A stretch of 64,000 bases of DNA. Source: Brachionus manjavacas. Taxonomy: Eukaryota > Rotifera > Eurotatoria > Ploima > Brachionidae. The stretch lies in the NCBI GenBank assembly GCA_019054805.1, contig JAHQIY010000016.1, positions 806,001 through 870,000 of the forward strand, in the 5' to 3' direction. The translations under genes and the position numbers were made by a program. The notes under the pieces were generated by a model. The model ran no database searches. It saw nothing but the letters and a program-made list of their open reading frames with translations, and had not been told where the DNA came from. Shown here piece after piece: positions 11,701 through 24,879 of the stretch. Position 1 is the stretch's first letter. Each line of letters opens with the position of its first letter.

Positions 11701-13424
11701 AGAGAAAAAAAAACAAGAGTTATAACAGAATTCAAATATTCAAAGCTTAATATTTTCTCACTCTTGATCAATCACTTAAGAAAAAAAATCAATTCTCGAA
11801 GCATCTGAAGCAGCTGAATTTCATCTAAAATGAATCTAAGTTATTAGATTTCAAACAAAAGATAATTTAACTCAAAATATTTTTTCAATTTTTAATTTTG
11901 AATGCTTAAATCATTTAAATAAATTTAATTAAAAAATATATATTTTAAATAGTTTAAATGATCACTTAAATTAATAATAAAATAAATTTGATTTTAAATT
12001 TTTTTTTGTCAAACGTTACATTTTCTGTAAAGATAGACCTTTTATTATCCTGTAAATTATCCCGGTCTCAATTTAAAAAAAATTAAGCAATATTTTTCTT
12101 TTTAACTCATCTTAAATTTTATAGATAATTTCTTCCCATCCCTAAATACCATACTATACTAGTCAAATGTGCAAAAATTAAAAATTTCTTGAGTCTGCCT
12201 TACAATTACATTACCATTTTTTTGATGAAAAAGTGATTTGGGTCCATTGATGAAAAAGACGTGTAATGTACCAACAAAACTTATGAAAAACTTGATTTTA
12301 TTTTAACTCTTATTTGTTTATGTGCCTCTTAAAAATGTTCGCAAAAAAGTCGCTGCGTTCTTTAAGTTCTTAAATCATCACTTGCATCAATTAATGATTC
12401 TAAGAAAATTGTTTCACACAAGAAATTGTTAGAAAAGCAAAAGAAGAGAATGAATAATGGATAACCATGGGTTTTCAAATTTGACTGAAGTATTAAATTA
12501 AATTATTTTTCAAGACACTAAAAAAGTATTTTTTTTGATCAATGGGTCATTGACATGGGATATCTCAGGGTCTCAAAGTGACTATTCTCCAAAATTTAGG
12601 TTTTTTTAGTTTTACTGGTACTGTTTTGAAATGCAACAAAAATGTTATTTTTAAAATTCTCATACTCTTTGAGTATATTTGTGAAAATTTGAGGTGTCCT
12701 ACAATTGCAGTTTGAAAGCTTTTGACTCTTTGAAATCTTTAGGGGCCATTTTTTCTGAAATAAAAAAATAATCTCATATTTCAAACCCGCTCATCGAGAT
12801 CTACAATAAAATACTTTAAATGTTTATTTTTGGCATTTCTATCTATATTGTCCCATTTCCTATAAAAAATTTTACTTAAATTTAAGAAGAATCCAATAGT
12901 TAAAAATATTTTTTTATTTGTTTTTTTGCAATTTCTCTTAACCACTTGACAACAAAAAAAGGCAAAGTTCTGTTCCCAAACTGCAAGGACTGATATTTTG
13001 TTTTAAATGTATTTTTAAATAAATAAACTAGACTTATATGATCAAGCTAGATTCAGATGTAACTTTATCTTAATATTTTTTCACAAATACATTTTCTAAT
13101 TTAATAAAAAAGAAATTCGAAAAATTATTATAAAATGTTAAAAATAAAATTATTTAATGTCTAATTACCAGACCATTAGAATCAATATTAAAATTTCTGG
13201 ATATTTTTTTTGCCGAAGTTTTTTAAAAATGTCGACCCTTCTTAGATATTTTTTCATTTTTGATTCAATGTTGGCTTTTTTTGTTTTTCTTGTTCATTTA
13301 AGTGTTAAATAAAAATTTTTTTTGATTTTTTTTTAGTCACAAAATTATTTTAATTTTTTTAAAAACAAGATTTCTTCATATTCTTGCAAATACAGTAAAA
13401 GTGTTAATTTTTATAAAAAAATGA
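8798..13424. other. Gene-poor AT-rich interval
   Basis: About 4.6 kb with no convincing exon. At 10025-10070 a short plus-strand stretch reads 'LRKLLIKSLLDYG', which resembles the conserved thumb segment after the catalytic domain of LINE reverse transcriptases, so a LINE crumb is possible. Around 12195-12260 a plus-strand stretch contains 'DEKVIW', weakly reminiscent of DDE transposases, but it is broken by stops. The rest is low-complexity AT sequence. Confidence 0.4.
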
Positions 13425-15641
13425 TTATTCCTTTTTATTTGAAAGATCCTTTGCATTTATTCTTTGCAAATTATAAAGTTTTGATGCATCCTTGTCGTTC
13501 AATCTTCGGTAAGCTTGATTAGCATTTTCTTTAACCGCTGTCTGTGCTGAATTTATTGTATGAGAAAGATCAGTTTGGTAAATTGTATAAGCATCAGCAG
13601 AAAAAAAGTCATTTTTTTTGGTACGCCTAAAATAAATCATTAATTTCATTAGAAGATGAAATAATATTTTTGATTACACTTTAGTGACATATTCAGAATA
13701 ATGACCCAAATTGGCTTTATTTGGGTTTTTTTGCAACAATCTACCTTGAATTTGTATTGCATTGGTAGCTAAAATTGCTCGATTGCAAGCTTTTAGATTT
13801 TAAAATTTTTTACCTATCAATTTTGTTAAAGTTAAAAATTTTACACTCTTCTGCTAAATCTTGATTATCAGTTAGCTTTTTAATTTTTGTTAAAACCCTC
13901 AAAAATGTTGCCCCATTCAAACTATTGTACGAAATTTTTAGTTGAAATGGAACTTGCTGGCTTTTGATATCTACAACTAAAATAAATTACAGATCTAAAA
14001 ATTTTACAATCTTTTACCATCTCTGACGCCAAATTCAAAAGTTAATTCAGTTTCTTTAGTTACATTTCCAATCTTTTACAAAATTAAAGAACTAATTTTT
14101 TACAAACAAAAATAAAATACCTGTTTTTTAATATTACTCTGACGGTTATCAAAATTCTCATGATCTTTTATGTATCTTATTTGAAATTGTTTTTTTTTTA
14201 AATAAAAAAAATAAATAAATTTTACAATTCTTTTGGTAATATAAGTTCAGCAAGAACATTGGTTGCTATGATTCGGTCCTCTAGAATATTGGAAAATTGT
14301 TCCTTTAAATTGATCGGATTTACAACATTTACCTTATAATAAACATTTGACCATTTTTTGTTTTAAGAAAAAAAATTATACCAATCCACCCGTCTTGCTT
14401 GCTATTTCACCAAGTAAACCGAGTTTACACGAAGTTCCCTCGATTGTTATAACAGAAACTGAAACCCTTTTAAAATAAAAAATAATTTCAGTTCTTTAAG
14501 ATTTATTTCATTACCCATAAGTTAATGCTAATTCAGAGATTTCATTGTAAAATTGGTTGATTTCTTCTTCATTATCATCTTCCAAAGAGCCAATTCCTTT
14601 ATTTGCCAAGCCATCAGTGCATAATATAACCTGACTACCAGACTTTCTACTTGCTAACATGATAGAATAATACAAAGCTGGACCCAAGGCTGTCGCACCA
14701 CCTTCTTCAAGACTTTAAAAAAAAATTTAAAAAATTTTAAAATTATTTTAGCAATTTTACTCTAAAAGCTTCTGTCTGAGCAGACTTTTGCAGTTAGCCA
14801 GAGAATCTAATTCTGGTGTTTGATCAACTGCACATTTTATTTCATTTTTTGATTCCAAATTCTCATTTTCAATGCTTATTTGATTAATCTTTCCGTCACC
14901 AATGACCGAAACCATGTGATTGAAAGTAACAATTCCAATCTTTTTTTCTGGACTATTTTTTTCAAGTTTATCTAAATTATCATCGATTGCAACTTGAACT
15001 GCCTAAATTAAATAGTAAAAATAAATTAATTTAACTAATAAAACTAATGTCACTTCTAATCTTGTTATATGTCTAACTCTAGATCTATTTTGTGAAGAAA
15101 AGTCATCACCAGCAAACATTCTGAACGATTCCTCTCTTCTTTGATCAGTTGGTAGACTAAAATTTGCTTGGACCGGTGTGGTAACTGACATCGAGCCAGA
15201 TACATCGATGCAATACACAATATAATTTGATTCCGAATTAGTATTAGTTGCTAAAGCTTTATGATCTGATTCAATTAAATAAGTTACTTCTTCTTGATTT
15301 GGTATTTCATCAGATTCAACAAAAATTACATTTCCGAAATTACAGAATTCACATGTCCAAAGCTTTTTGGGATCGTTTGTGATGTCCGATATTTTGCTGT
15401 GTTTGGAAAGAACTGCATTACATTGTGAACAATATAACGCTTCACCAGCATGTGTATTTTGGGTATCTACTAAATGATCAAAAGTGGCCGAAATGACATT
15501 GGTGTCAGGGTGAAAAAAATTGTCATTTTTTTCAGACTTGGAATTTTTTTGTTTTGATAACACATATTCAGATGCGAAATTCATTTTTAAAAAATTGTAA
15601 AAATCATAAAAATTAAATAAGTAATTAAGAAAATTGCTCAA
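13425..15641 (-). CDS. Sec23/24-like zinc finger and von Willebrand A domain protein
   Basis: About ten small exons on the minus strand; the stop is at 13425. The first exon (to 15054) has a four-Cys zinc finger (C-x2-C ... C-x2-C, 'YCSQC' and 'CEFC') like that of Sec23/Sec24, followed by a vWA domain with the MIDAS motif 'DVSGSM'. Later exons keep the vWA fold: 'VQVAIDDNL', 'GIVTFNH', 'GGATALGPAL' and 'ILCTDGLANKG'. A beta-rich region and a helical Gln/Asn-rich tail follow. The 'gelsolin' end of true Sec23/24 is not seen, so this is a related cytosolic family rather than a COPII coat subunit. The better start may be the internal Met at 15584 ('MNFASEYVLS'), since the 19 residues before it are Phe/Tyr/Asn-rich and look untranslated. 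Function unknown; ligand or metal binding through MIDAS is inferred. Confidence 0.78.
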
Positions 15642-16934
15642 TAAGAATATATAATTTATGATAAAAGGAATTAGTCATCAGAAACATAAAAATTAAAAAT
15701 TAGCATTTAGAATTTTAATGAGTCAAAAAAATTTGAATTCTATTGAAAAAAATTCGAAAGCTAATTTTAAAATATCAATTTATGTAAACATTAAATAATA
15801 TATAAAGAATTTTTAGTATTCTAAATATAAATAGAAAAATTTCAAAATTAATTGAGCTTAAATCAAGCGAATTTAGTAATCCACCATAAATTTGATCACA
15901 ATTCTCGAACAAACTCATCGCCAACATCTGCTATAGAATCTAATCAGAGCTAATAATTGAGCTGGCTCTCTTAGAAAAATTATACAATAAGAAATAAAAG
16001 TTAATTAAAGTCAAAAAACCATAAAGTCGAATGCATCAAAAAGTGGGTAATGTGAAATTTAAATATAAATTGAAAATTCTTCATTTTTTGGTAAATAAAA
16101 TAAATTAAAAAAATACTTTAACAAATTGTAACATACTTTGTTGGATCTTTTTTATCTAAAATAAATTTTCTAATGTTAAAATAAGACAAAAATGAAAAAT
16201 AAATAATATTAACTTGATTTATTAAAAAAAGAAAATGAAGATTTAATTTCATGTTTCACCATGTTGCAGTATTTTTTTAAATATATCTTGTTATATTAAA
16301 TTTTAATATATTAAAAAAAAGGAAGATTTTATGTACAATTTGTATTTGAAATTTTCAACGCCTGAAAAGTTGTCAAGTCAAAAAAATTATGATTACTACG
16401 TTATTTTCTTGCCTAAAAAAAATGAAACTAAAGAAATTATGAGATTGATCTTAATATTTTTGACTCGAATAAGTTCTATTTTTTTAAATTTAATTCTGTA
16501 TATTAAACAATTTTTAAAAGTAGAAAAAAAATCGCAAAAAGCTTGGTAAATTTAATTCCTTCTAATTTCATGAATTAGAATTTATGGTTCATTTTTAATT
16601 TTTAGATTATTATTCCAAGTTAAAATAAAAAGTTGTCTAATTCTTGGTAATTTAGAGCAACTTAGAGAAAAGGCATCATAACAACTACATATACCAATTC
16701 ACATCAAATACCAAAGCAAATTGTATTGAATTGAACGATTTAAGACAAATTTTAAGCTGTTGATTTATTTAATTTTTAAAGAATTCTTAAAGTAAATTTC
16801 TATTCTTTTTTCTAAAATTTTTAGTTACAATTGAAAATAAAAATTTTGCAATACTTTTATTTAAAAAAAATAATTGACACCAAAACAATAAAAGTAATAA
16901 CACACGTCTTATAATCATTAAATCCAAAGCTTTC
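15642..16934. other. Intergenic, no gene seen
   Basis: About 1.3 kb between the end of the PLAT-repeat gene and the start of the vWA gene. AT-rich with frequent stops. A plus-strand ORF at 16331-16549 has no family resemblance and AT-driven composition, so I do not call it. Confidence 0.5.
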
Positions 16935-19329
16935 TTAGTTTTTATTCAAAAGCGGTTTTTTCCAAGGAAACAATTCTAAATGATCGTTTTTTGCATTTAA
17001 CCAACAATGTATTGGAAACCTTATGTAATTGCTTAGTATTTAAAAATAAAAAAAAAGAAAATAATAGCATACTTATAGGCTTCATTTCTGCAAGCTACTT
17101 TTATTTGAATAGCTTCAAGATGCCATTCCGAATCACTATTCAAGGGAATATAAAAAATTTCTATCTTCATTATCTTTCAATTTGAATAATAGAATTTATA
17201 CTTTTTTTATGGTTGCAACCAAATTACTTTTCCAACATCAGGTGCGCCAAATTCATAATTATCCATTAGACTATTTTCGAAACTTCCATCATTCAATTCG
17301 ATTTTGCCAGTTCTGCAAACATCACCATAAATAATTAAATAGACTTTACCTTTGGCTTCTTTATTTTGGTCCGGACCAGTTTCACTCAAAATTTCATAAT
17401 CTAAAAATTAATTTGTAAGATTCATTCAGATTGATCACAATCTAACCTATGTGAGAGTGACGCTCGGGGTGCTTCCACACCTCCAAGTCCAATTCACATT
17501 TTCCATCTTCGAAATATTCGCCCAGAACTCTCTCAATCGGAAACTTGTATGCCTCCGATCTAATCGGAATTTTGATTTCAATAAAGTCAATGAAAATGAA
17601 ATTATCTGGTGTATTATCCGGATTTATTGACAAATTAATTTGCTCAATTTTACCAACATCATCTGATTTAAACTCAAAATATTTCTCTTTCGGGTCTTGA
17701 TCATGATGGTCCTGACGCTTGGTTTCATAATTGTTCAAATAAATTTTTTTTGTTCTTCCCTTTGCTCCTTTTATCACAAAATAAACATCAACCAAGTGCT
17801 TGCTAGAACTTGACTGGCCGTCCATGTCATTCAAACGCAGAACCACCTGATACAATATTTCTTCAGAGAAAATGGATCAAGCTTTTAAAATCAGAGTTTT
17901 CCACTTACCACAAATGCTCATTGGAAACAGAATTATTTCTTCGGTTGGTATCAAAATTTTGTTAACAGCAAAGCTTGGATAAAGTTATATAAAATTTTTT
18001 TTGATTCAAGTTCAAATTACCTGGAGATTTCAGAATTTTTTAGATTTTTAACTTCAAAGTTATCCACAAACCAGGAGTTGTTTGGATTTGGTTCGCTTTG
18101 ATTTGCAATCACCACTTTAGTTGTCTAAAATTAAAATTATCTTATTTTATTTTCTACAAAGAATTCAATATATTAAAATAGTAAGACACAATTAAAGTGA
18201 AATTCTCTATGATCGAACAAGTACCCAATTGATCGGATAATGGAACTTAGCTAAGTGAAATTAATTAAATAATTATTCAAATTATTTGATAGCAACAAAA
18301 TCTAGCAAATTCTCACCCGGCCAACATCGTTAGCTAAAATTTCAAAGATGTCTTTTTTGCCACAAATAAAGGCCTGTTTGTTCAATTGACTGTGCTGAAG
18401 TCTGATAAACTTCGTCTTTGCCTTGTCACCAATAAGTTGAAATGAAATACTTAAGTCAGTCGATTTGTTCATTTGCTTATTGCCAGTATGAGTAGTGATA
18501 ACATAGTAGATGCCTGTGATTTAAAAGCTAAATTTGACGGAAGCATTTTAGCAAAAATTACCATTTTCACCCGGTTTCAGATTTGGTCTTAGGACAAGAC
18601 GTGTATTTGGACTGATTGGTTTATCAATAGGAAACCTTGTCAGATAATCAAATGTAAAAATTTCAAAATTTATTTACAATCTTTTACAGTTGTTGATCAT
18701 CGCGGAAGATGTTTTTCACTTGAATTTCAATTAAATTTACTTCCTTGACATTTTCTTGGCACGCGAAATTCACCAGCTCAAGTTGTTTTATCTTTAAAGG
18801 AAAACATTACTCATTGTCAAAATCTTTTGGATTGAGCCCACTTTTCCGGAATCTTTTTCTTGAATCCTAAACTCATGCAAATACGAAGTACAATTTGTAT
18901 TCGCCGCCGAAACTTTTTTCATTATTCTGATCAATTGGCGACTCAAGCTGAAATTTATCTCACTCCGGTCACCTTTAAGCTTGAACTCAAGGATCCATTC
19001 ACTCATTTCTTTAGAAAGATTTGTCTCGGATTGAATTGAAATTACGTATTCAACTAATAAAGAAAAGACAATTATTTTTAGTTAAAAGGTGCATTATTTT
19101 TTTAAATAATGCATAAACAAAACAGGTCATTTTGTAAAAAATTACTTATTGGAGTTGACAAGCTCATCGTGAGTTCATTTACTAAATAAAATTGAAAAAT
19201 AACCTTTAAAATTTTAATTAAATCTAAATATAAATTAATCAAAATTTGAAAACAGAGTAGAATAAAATAAATAAGAGCCTGGTTCATAAAGGAAACTAAA
19301 AAAAATATTAAAATTTTAATTAGCTCCAT
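16935..19329 (-). CDS. Multi-PLAT/LH2 domain protein (LOXHD1-like)
   Basis: Minus-strand gene of about ten exons with roughly four PLAT (LH2) beta-sandwich domains: 1 at about 19053-18580, 2 at about 18520-17900, 3 at about 17880-17445, 4 at about 17425-16935. Each keeps part of the fold signature: 'Y.V.I' start, an Asp-Val-Gly strand ('DDVGKIEQINL', 'PDVGKVIW') and a closing 'FPI' plus acidic strand ('YKFPIERVLGEY'). Domains 1 and 2 are strongly diverged and lack the usual 'GTDANVF' loop. The last exons were found by phase: 17102-17040 region with 'EWHLEAIQIKV', then 'YIRFPIHCWL' to the stop at 16935-16937. PLAT domains bind lipid or protein partners at membranes. The first exon (19329-19141) encodes a hydrophobic leader and is less certain. 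Confidence 0.75.
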
Positions 19330-22300
19330 TTGCAGTTATTTTTTCTGTTTAAAAAAATTGATTCAAAATTTCCTTTTGATAGTCTTCTTCTCGGAGTGAA
19401 TTTTGATTCAATTATGGTCGCTTAATTCAATTAATTTAGTAAGCAGAATTTTGTAATACCTTATATGAAAATATTATGATAACCTGAAATCGTACAAATT
19501 ATGTAACTCTCAAATTACACTGAAGTATTTAATGTGATTGATGCATCTTAAAAACAATTAATAAATATTAAAATTAAATTATTTCACTATTTTTCAATGT
19601 ATATTTCGATCACGATTGTACGGAAGATTTCAAGTGATTCTTCAGACTTTTACCAAGGCTTGAATTCTTATATGATTAAAAAACCTTTAATTATTTTTTA
19701 TCTAGTGAGGCTTCTAGGCATTGGCACGAGCTAGCAGCCATCATTTAGATAAGCTCTTGAATTATTTATAAAATTCAGTTATTAAATATTCTTTATTTAA
19801 AAGATCGAAAATAAACAATTCTTTATTATTGTGAGTTTACTTTTTTATACACAGTTTTTAATTTAAAAAAACTTAAGCGCATTATGACATATATTTAAAA
19901 TATTTTTTTACTGCCTTGAGTAAAACAAATTTGGAGATCTTTTTGATATAGAAAATTCAAGATTTTATCAGAAACTAATAAATAAAAAATGCATGATAGC
20001 TAAACTTAAGCGTTATCTTATCATTCGAGTAAACAAACTTTTGATTAATAATAATATTTTAAATCTTTTTCAGTGTTTTTTTAAAAAATTTAGTTACAGG
20101 AATTTGAATATAACACGACAAACAGGCGGAATTAAAATATTTTAGTTTTTCAAAAATTTTAGTTATCTAAAACTAAAAATCTTATAAATTTTCTTTTGAA
20201 TATATTTTCGCAAATAAGCATTTTTTATCTGAATTTCTAAAAAAAAGATTTTTTTTATCCGAAAACTTCATTAAAAATTCCATTTCGTGTAAATTAGAAA
20301 CTTGGAAAACGAAATTTAATAGAATTTTTAAATAGATACTTTGAATTGATTTTTAACAAAAATTCGTGCCGAAATTAATTTTGTTTCACATTTTTAAATA
20401 TGAACTAATAATTAAAATAAAACAATGAAGCAAATATTAAATATTTAAATTTATGTAAAAAGCTGACAAAAATAAAGATAAATATTTTTATTCTTTAAAA
20501 AAACTTATTTGAATTTTTGCCACAAAAATACTTGGAAATGAAGCAATACCATCTGAAAATATTCTTAAAAGCTTTTATAAAAGTTTGCTAGATAAATTTA
20601 AAACTATTAACTAATAAAGTAAATTTATTTTAATTGAGGGTTATAAAAATTTTCTCAATATTCAACGCCGAATATTCAATTATCAAAACTGACTTCTTTT
20701 TCAGACTATTAACTCTTAACATAAGTAATTAAGGAACTTTTTAAAGGTTTGACTGCTGTCGTTAATTAATTCAAAAGAAGATTTGAGAAAACATTCAAAT
20801 GTGTACATATTTTATTTTAGTACGAGGAAAGATTTATTAGTTTTTAAATAAAAAGTATACTCAAATAAATCCTGACCAGCCTTAAATCTGTTAAAATCAT
20901 GCATAATAATTCATCAAAAATTTAAATCCTGAAATAATTAGATTTTTTTTCTAATCAATAATTTAAAACTCAAACAAGAGGAAAATTATTGCTAAGATTT
21001 TTCGAACATGTTGTTTAAATAGCTTTAAAATGTATTGATTTGAAAATTGAAGAGCATTTGGTCTTCGTTTATAATTAAATCTAATAAAATTAAATACTTG
21101 TCAAAAGTTGAAAATAATTTTGTATTAAGATCAATTAATTTTTTTAAATTAAAAAGAAATATTTTTAATTCAAATCTATTGCAAACATCGGTTCTTTAAC
21201 TTCAACTACGTAACTTGATGCATTCAAATATTCATTTCATTTAGGTATTTGTTTTCTAAACGAATGACGAAACCGGTCTATTTGAAATAAGACCAAAATT
21301 ATAAAAAAAAATCATAGATTATTTGAGCTAAATTAAGATTAAAATAAATTTATTTTGACAAGCGACATTACGTCTTTAATAATACTTTTATTTTTCGTGT
21401 AATTTAAGGATTAAAATGGTATTTTGCTACTTAGTTTTTTGAAAATATTAATTTTTATAATATAATAAATTCAAATGAGTTATTTTTTATTAAAAATCAT
21501 AATTTTGCTAATAAATAAAATAATCGCAAATAGTGGCTTTGCTTTAAAAATTATCGAAAAAAAATTTCCAGCTAAATTTTGTCATAAACTTTAAATTTAA
21601 CAAAAAAATAAAAGAAAATGAAAAAGGAATTTCAGTATTCAAACAAGCGTAATTCTAAAATTATTATTAATTTTTATTTATTAATTGAATTAACCTCCTT
21701 TTAAGGAGAAGTAAATTAAAAAAAAAAGAAAATAAAGATAAAAATTGAATTATTAAGTGAGAATAAAAAATAGAAATATAAAAAAGCATCTTTAGAAAAT
21801 TGAATAATTCTTAAATGTCATTAATTATAGATTTAAGCAAAAGAGGTAAACATATATTTGAATCCAAACTACCTTTAGAGTTCTGAGTTTTGTTGCTCAA
21901 AATATTCACTACGACGAAAAAAATGCTCACTATTTTAAATTACATAATCAAAGGATTCGATTAAAAATGACACTCGATTACTTTTTTATCAATTTTACGA
22001 TTTTTTTTAATAATAAATATTGACTTATCGGTTTTATAATATTTTATTATTTTGCACTAAATTAAGCATATTTCCTTTTAGTAAAATTAATAAAAGTTCA
22101 ACGTTGGTAAAATTAATTGATGATGAAAGTTGAATTTTTTAAAAACATGGGAATCTTAAATTCCAGATTGTGATTTATTATGCAATGAAATTTTATTAAA
22201 CTATTTTAATAAACTACTATTAAGGATATCATAAAATGAATATTTTGTTTAATGAAGCCTCCTAAATGCTTTTTTTGTTTTTTTGTTGATTACTCCAAAG

Positions 22301-23319
22301 TTAGCAGCTTAATTAAACATTTTCAAGTATTATTTTCAATAATTATCATTTTTTCAATTAATGCCAAATTTATAAGTTCTTAAAATATACTGTAAAATAG
22401 TCGATTATCCTTGTGATAATAATACAAGAGTTTTTTAATTGCAATTTTGTTCAATTAAATAGACGAAAACTTTATTTAACCATATTAACAGACACATTTG
22501 TAGCTAATGTTATTCATTAGATCGCTCTTGACTAAATTGCTTACATAATTCTTCAAAAAAAAATTTCCAGAAATTTTTCCAAACATGCAAAATAAAGCAA
22601 ATTAGACTCATTAGTATTCATCTCGGTCCCAATTAATGCCAATTTTTTGCAATCTAAAATAATGAACTAGAAATTTCAATTTAATAAAAAAGTAAACTTT
22701 TTGAAATAGGGTTATAAAGTAAAAAAAATACAAAAACTAAAAATAGATAAACAGTGGCTTTATCTAATTAAAAGTTAAAATTTAGAATTATATGATATTT
22801 GATATATCGCTATTCAGAGATAATATTAGAATCTAGGCAATACGCAATTTAATAATTACTGCTTTAAGAGAACTTTATTATATTTTCTGTAATCGCTTTA
22901 ATCAAAAAAAAAATAAAAAATGATATTTAAATTAATTATTGAGAATTCTCAATGGAAAGCATTTTTTTAATTTTTTCTATTTATCAATTTTATTTTCTTT
23001 ATAATATTTTATTAAGAATGAAAATTTGGCTTTTGAATTCTGCTTTTGTCAATGGTTTTGTCTTCATTTGAAAAAAATAAAATAATTAAGTCTAATTTTT
23101 TTAGAATTCAATTTTAAAGAGGATGGTCAGTTTAATTATTAATTTAAATACATATTGATTATAATTTTTAAAAAATAACTCTTTAAATTTTTTAGAGAAT
23201 AGGCTAAAAAAAAAATTGAAACAATTGATTTTTTAATAGTTTAAAAAAAAAAGTTTTAATCAACTAGTTTTTAGGCTATTTTGGTTTATTTAGTCTGTCT
23301 TTTTGTGATTTTCTCCAGT
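19330..23319. other. Gene desert, about 4 kb
   Basis: No ORF or splice-linked exon with any family resemblance. Sequence is about four-fifths A+T with homopolymer runs. No terminal repeats stood out by eye. Confidence 0.5.
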
Positions 23320-23401
23320 AGCCACCTTCTTGGTGGCATGCAGTTATTAAATCAATAGATTAAATTTACAATATTAATCTATTGATTTTATATTGTAAAT
23401 T
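23320..23401. repeat. Hairpin plus two interlocked inverted repeats
   Basis: First comes a small stem 'gccacc ttctt ggtggc'. Then two inverted repeats interleave in order A-B-A'-B'. Arm A (23349-23363, aaatcaatagattaa) pairs with A' (23374-23388). Arm B (23363-23374, aatttacaatat) pairs with B' (23390-23401). All arms are perfect. Such an order can form either of two exclusive stems in DNA or a pseudoknot in RNA. It sits about 180 bp before a TATA-box region. Confidence 0.85.
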
Positions 23402-23578
23402 AGTCTAATCGGATGACCTGTTTAGTAAAAATTTTGAATTAGCAAATTTTGATTAGAAAATTCGAAATTCGTTCACCGAAATCACCCCAAGATTTTGACT
23501 TTCCCATTTAAACCTTCCGGTTACCCGGTTGAAGTGCAATTAGATTAAGAGGGTTAACCAAATCTCCCCACTTTTTAG

Positions 23579-23586
23579 TATAAATA
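23579..23586 (+). promoter_or_regulatory. TATA box in a GC-raised patch, orphan promoter candidate
   Basis: TATAAATA lies in a roughly 150 bp patch (23460-23650) that is visibly richer in G and C than its surroundings, with 'ggttacccggtt' before it and a pyrimidine-rich, initiator-like tract ('tcactcgtttcctttctcg') 20-35 bp after. That is the layout of an RNA polymerase II core promoter on the plus strand. No coding exon follows within 1 kb, so it might drive a noncoding RNA or be a transposon promoter. Confidence 0.35.
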
Positions 23587-24879
23587 CACCGAAAACTCAC
23601 TCGTTTCCTTTCTCGTACCAAAATTTCACCTTTTTGCCTTAAAATTAACCCATTGCTTCGGAATTTTTCCTGTTATTTTCAAATTAGATTTTTTTAAACA
23701 GTGATAAAAATTAAGTTCCATCAAAACATTTATTAAGGTAATTACGAATTCAAGTATAAGTAAAGAAATTTTTGCAAATTAAAAAAACAAAATTTTACGA
23801 GCAAAAAGATGAGCTTTTCACAAATGTGTCTAGTTAAGTCCAGGAAGAATAGTTCATCCTTAATGATTTATAAAACATTTAATGATTTAATTTTTAGATG
23901 ACATAAAAGAGGTTAAAGATAGCAAAAATAAATATAAAAATTTGGCCACATTTAGGTTTCTTTATTTTAATATTTAAGATATCATCTCTAATTGTTTAAT
24001 TAATGAAAAAAAAATTCAAATATTGCTATCAAAATTAAATTTTTTAAATTATTTTAAAATTTTTTGCAATATCTTAAAAACTAGTCTTTATGGACAATAA
24101 TAGACACATTGAAAGCTCGTGAAATTCTCTACAAGAAAAATGGATCTAAGTAGCATAAACCCACTTTGTACTCCTCCAGCAGTCTGATAATTAATGAGAA
24201 AAAATGATTCAGTCCTGTCCCAACTCAACTTGATTCTGAATTGATAGTAAATAGGCCTCGTGTTGCAAATACTGGAAGAAAGTATCATATTTTAATTTAT
24301 AAAAGATCGGATATCTGTTTATTTAATTGTTTTAATTTTTTTGATTTTATTTTCTGGGAATTTGTTATAAATTTTATGATTTCTTTTTTTTTGGTTTTTT
24401 GTATTAATTAAATAGTTTTTTTTATTTTGTGTCTATGGGGCGTTAAATTTAAATTTAATTTAGATTTAAATAAATAATAATAATAATTAATAATGACAAA
24501 GGGAGAAAAATCTAAAATTGATCCGATTAAGGCTTCTAAATGTGTTTAGATTACACTAGTGTTTAGTTAATTTGATATTCATCATTAATGTAATCTTTCA
24601 CATTTGTCTTAAATTATTTTGAAGTTTAAATAAAAATTAATTGTTTCCTTATCTTTTTCAGTGTTAAAAAATAAAAAATATTTTTTTCAAAGTCCGGCCA
24701 CATGATTTTTTGCCAATAAGTCACTAATAAGTCTAGGTTGAAGGATTTGCGGATGTTTTTTGTTTAGTTCAATTATTTTTTTAATAAAAATCAAAAGAAA
24801 AATAAAACAAATATTAAATTTTGATTAAAATTTATAAATAAAAAATTAATTAATAAAATATTTTAATTGAAATAAAAAT
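23587..24879. other. Intergenic with two copies of a dispersed motif
   Basis: No gene found. A motif 'gagctttt..aaatgtgtcta' is present at 23812-23855 (plus), inverted at 24083-24145, and again inside the MITE region at 30809-30855. Similarity continues for a further 100 bp or so between the first and third copies ('catttaggtttctt' against 'catttaagtttatc'). This is a degenerate dispersed repeat. Confidence 0.45.

Noticed and set aside
12195..12560. Possible DDE transposase relic ('DEKVIW')
   Set aside because: Only one short motif, with stops on both sides and no terminal repeats. Too weak to call.
16991..17185. 64-codon plus-strand ORF
   Set aside because: Its complement encodes the last PLAT exons ('EWHLEAIQIKV', 'YIRFPIHCWL') with correct splice phases.
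17211..17220. ggttgcaacc as an X-box
   Set aside because: The half-sites overlap without the needed spacing, and it lies inside the PLAT gene's exon-intron border.
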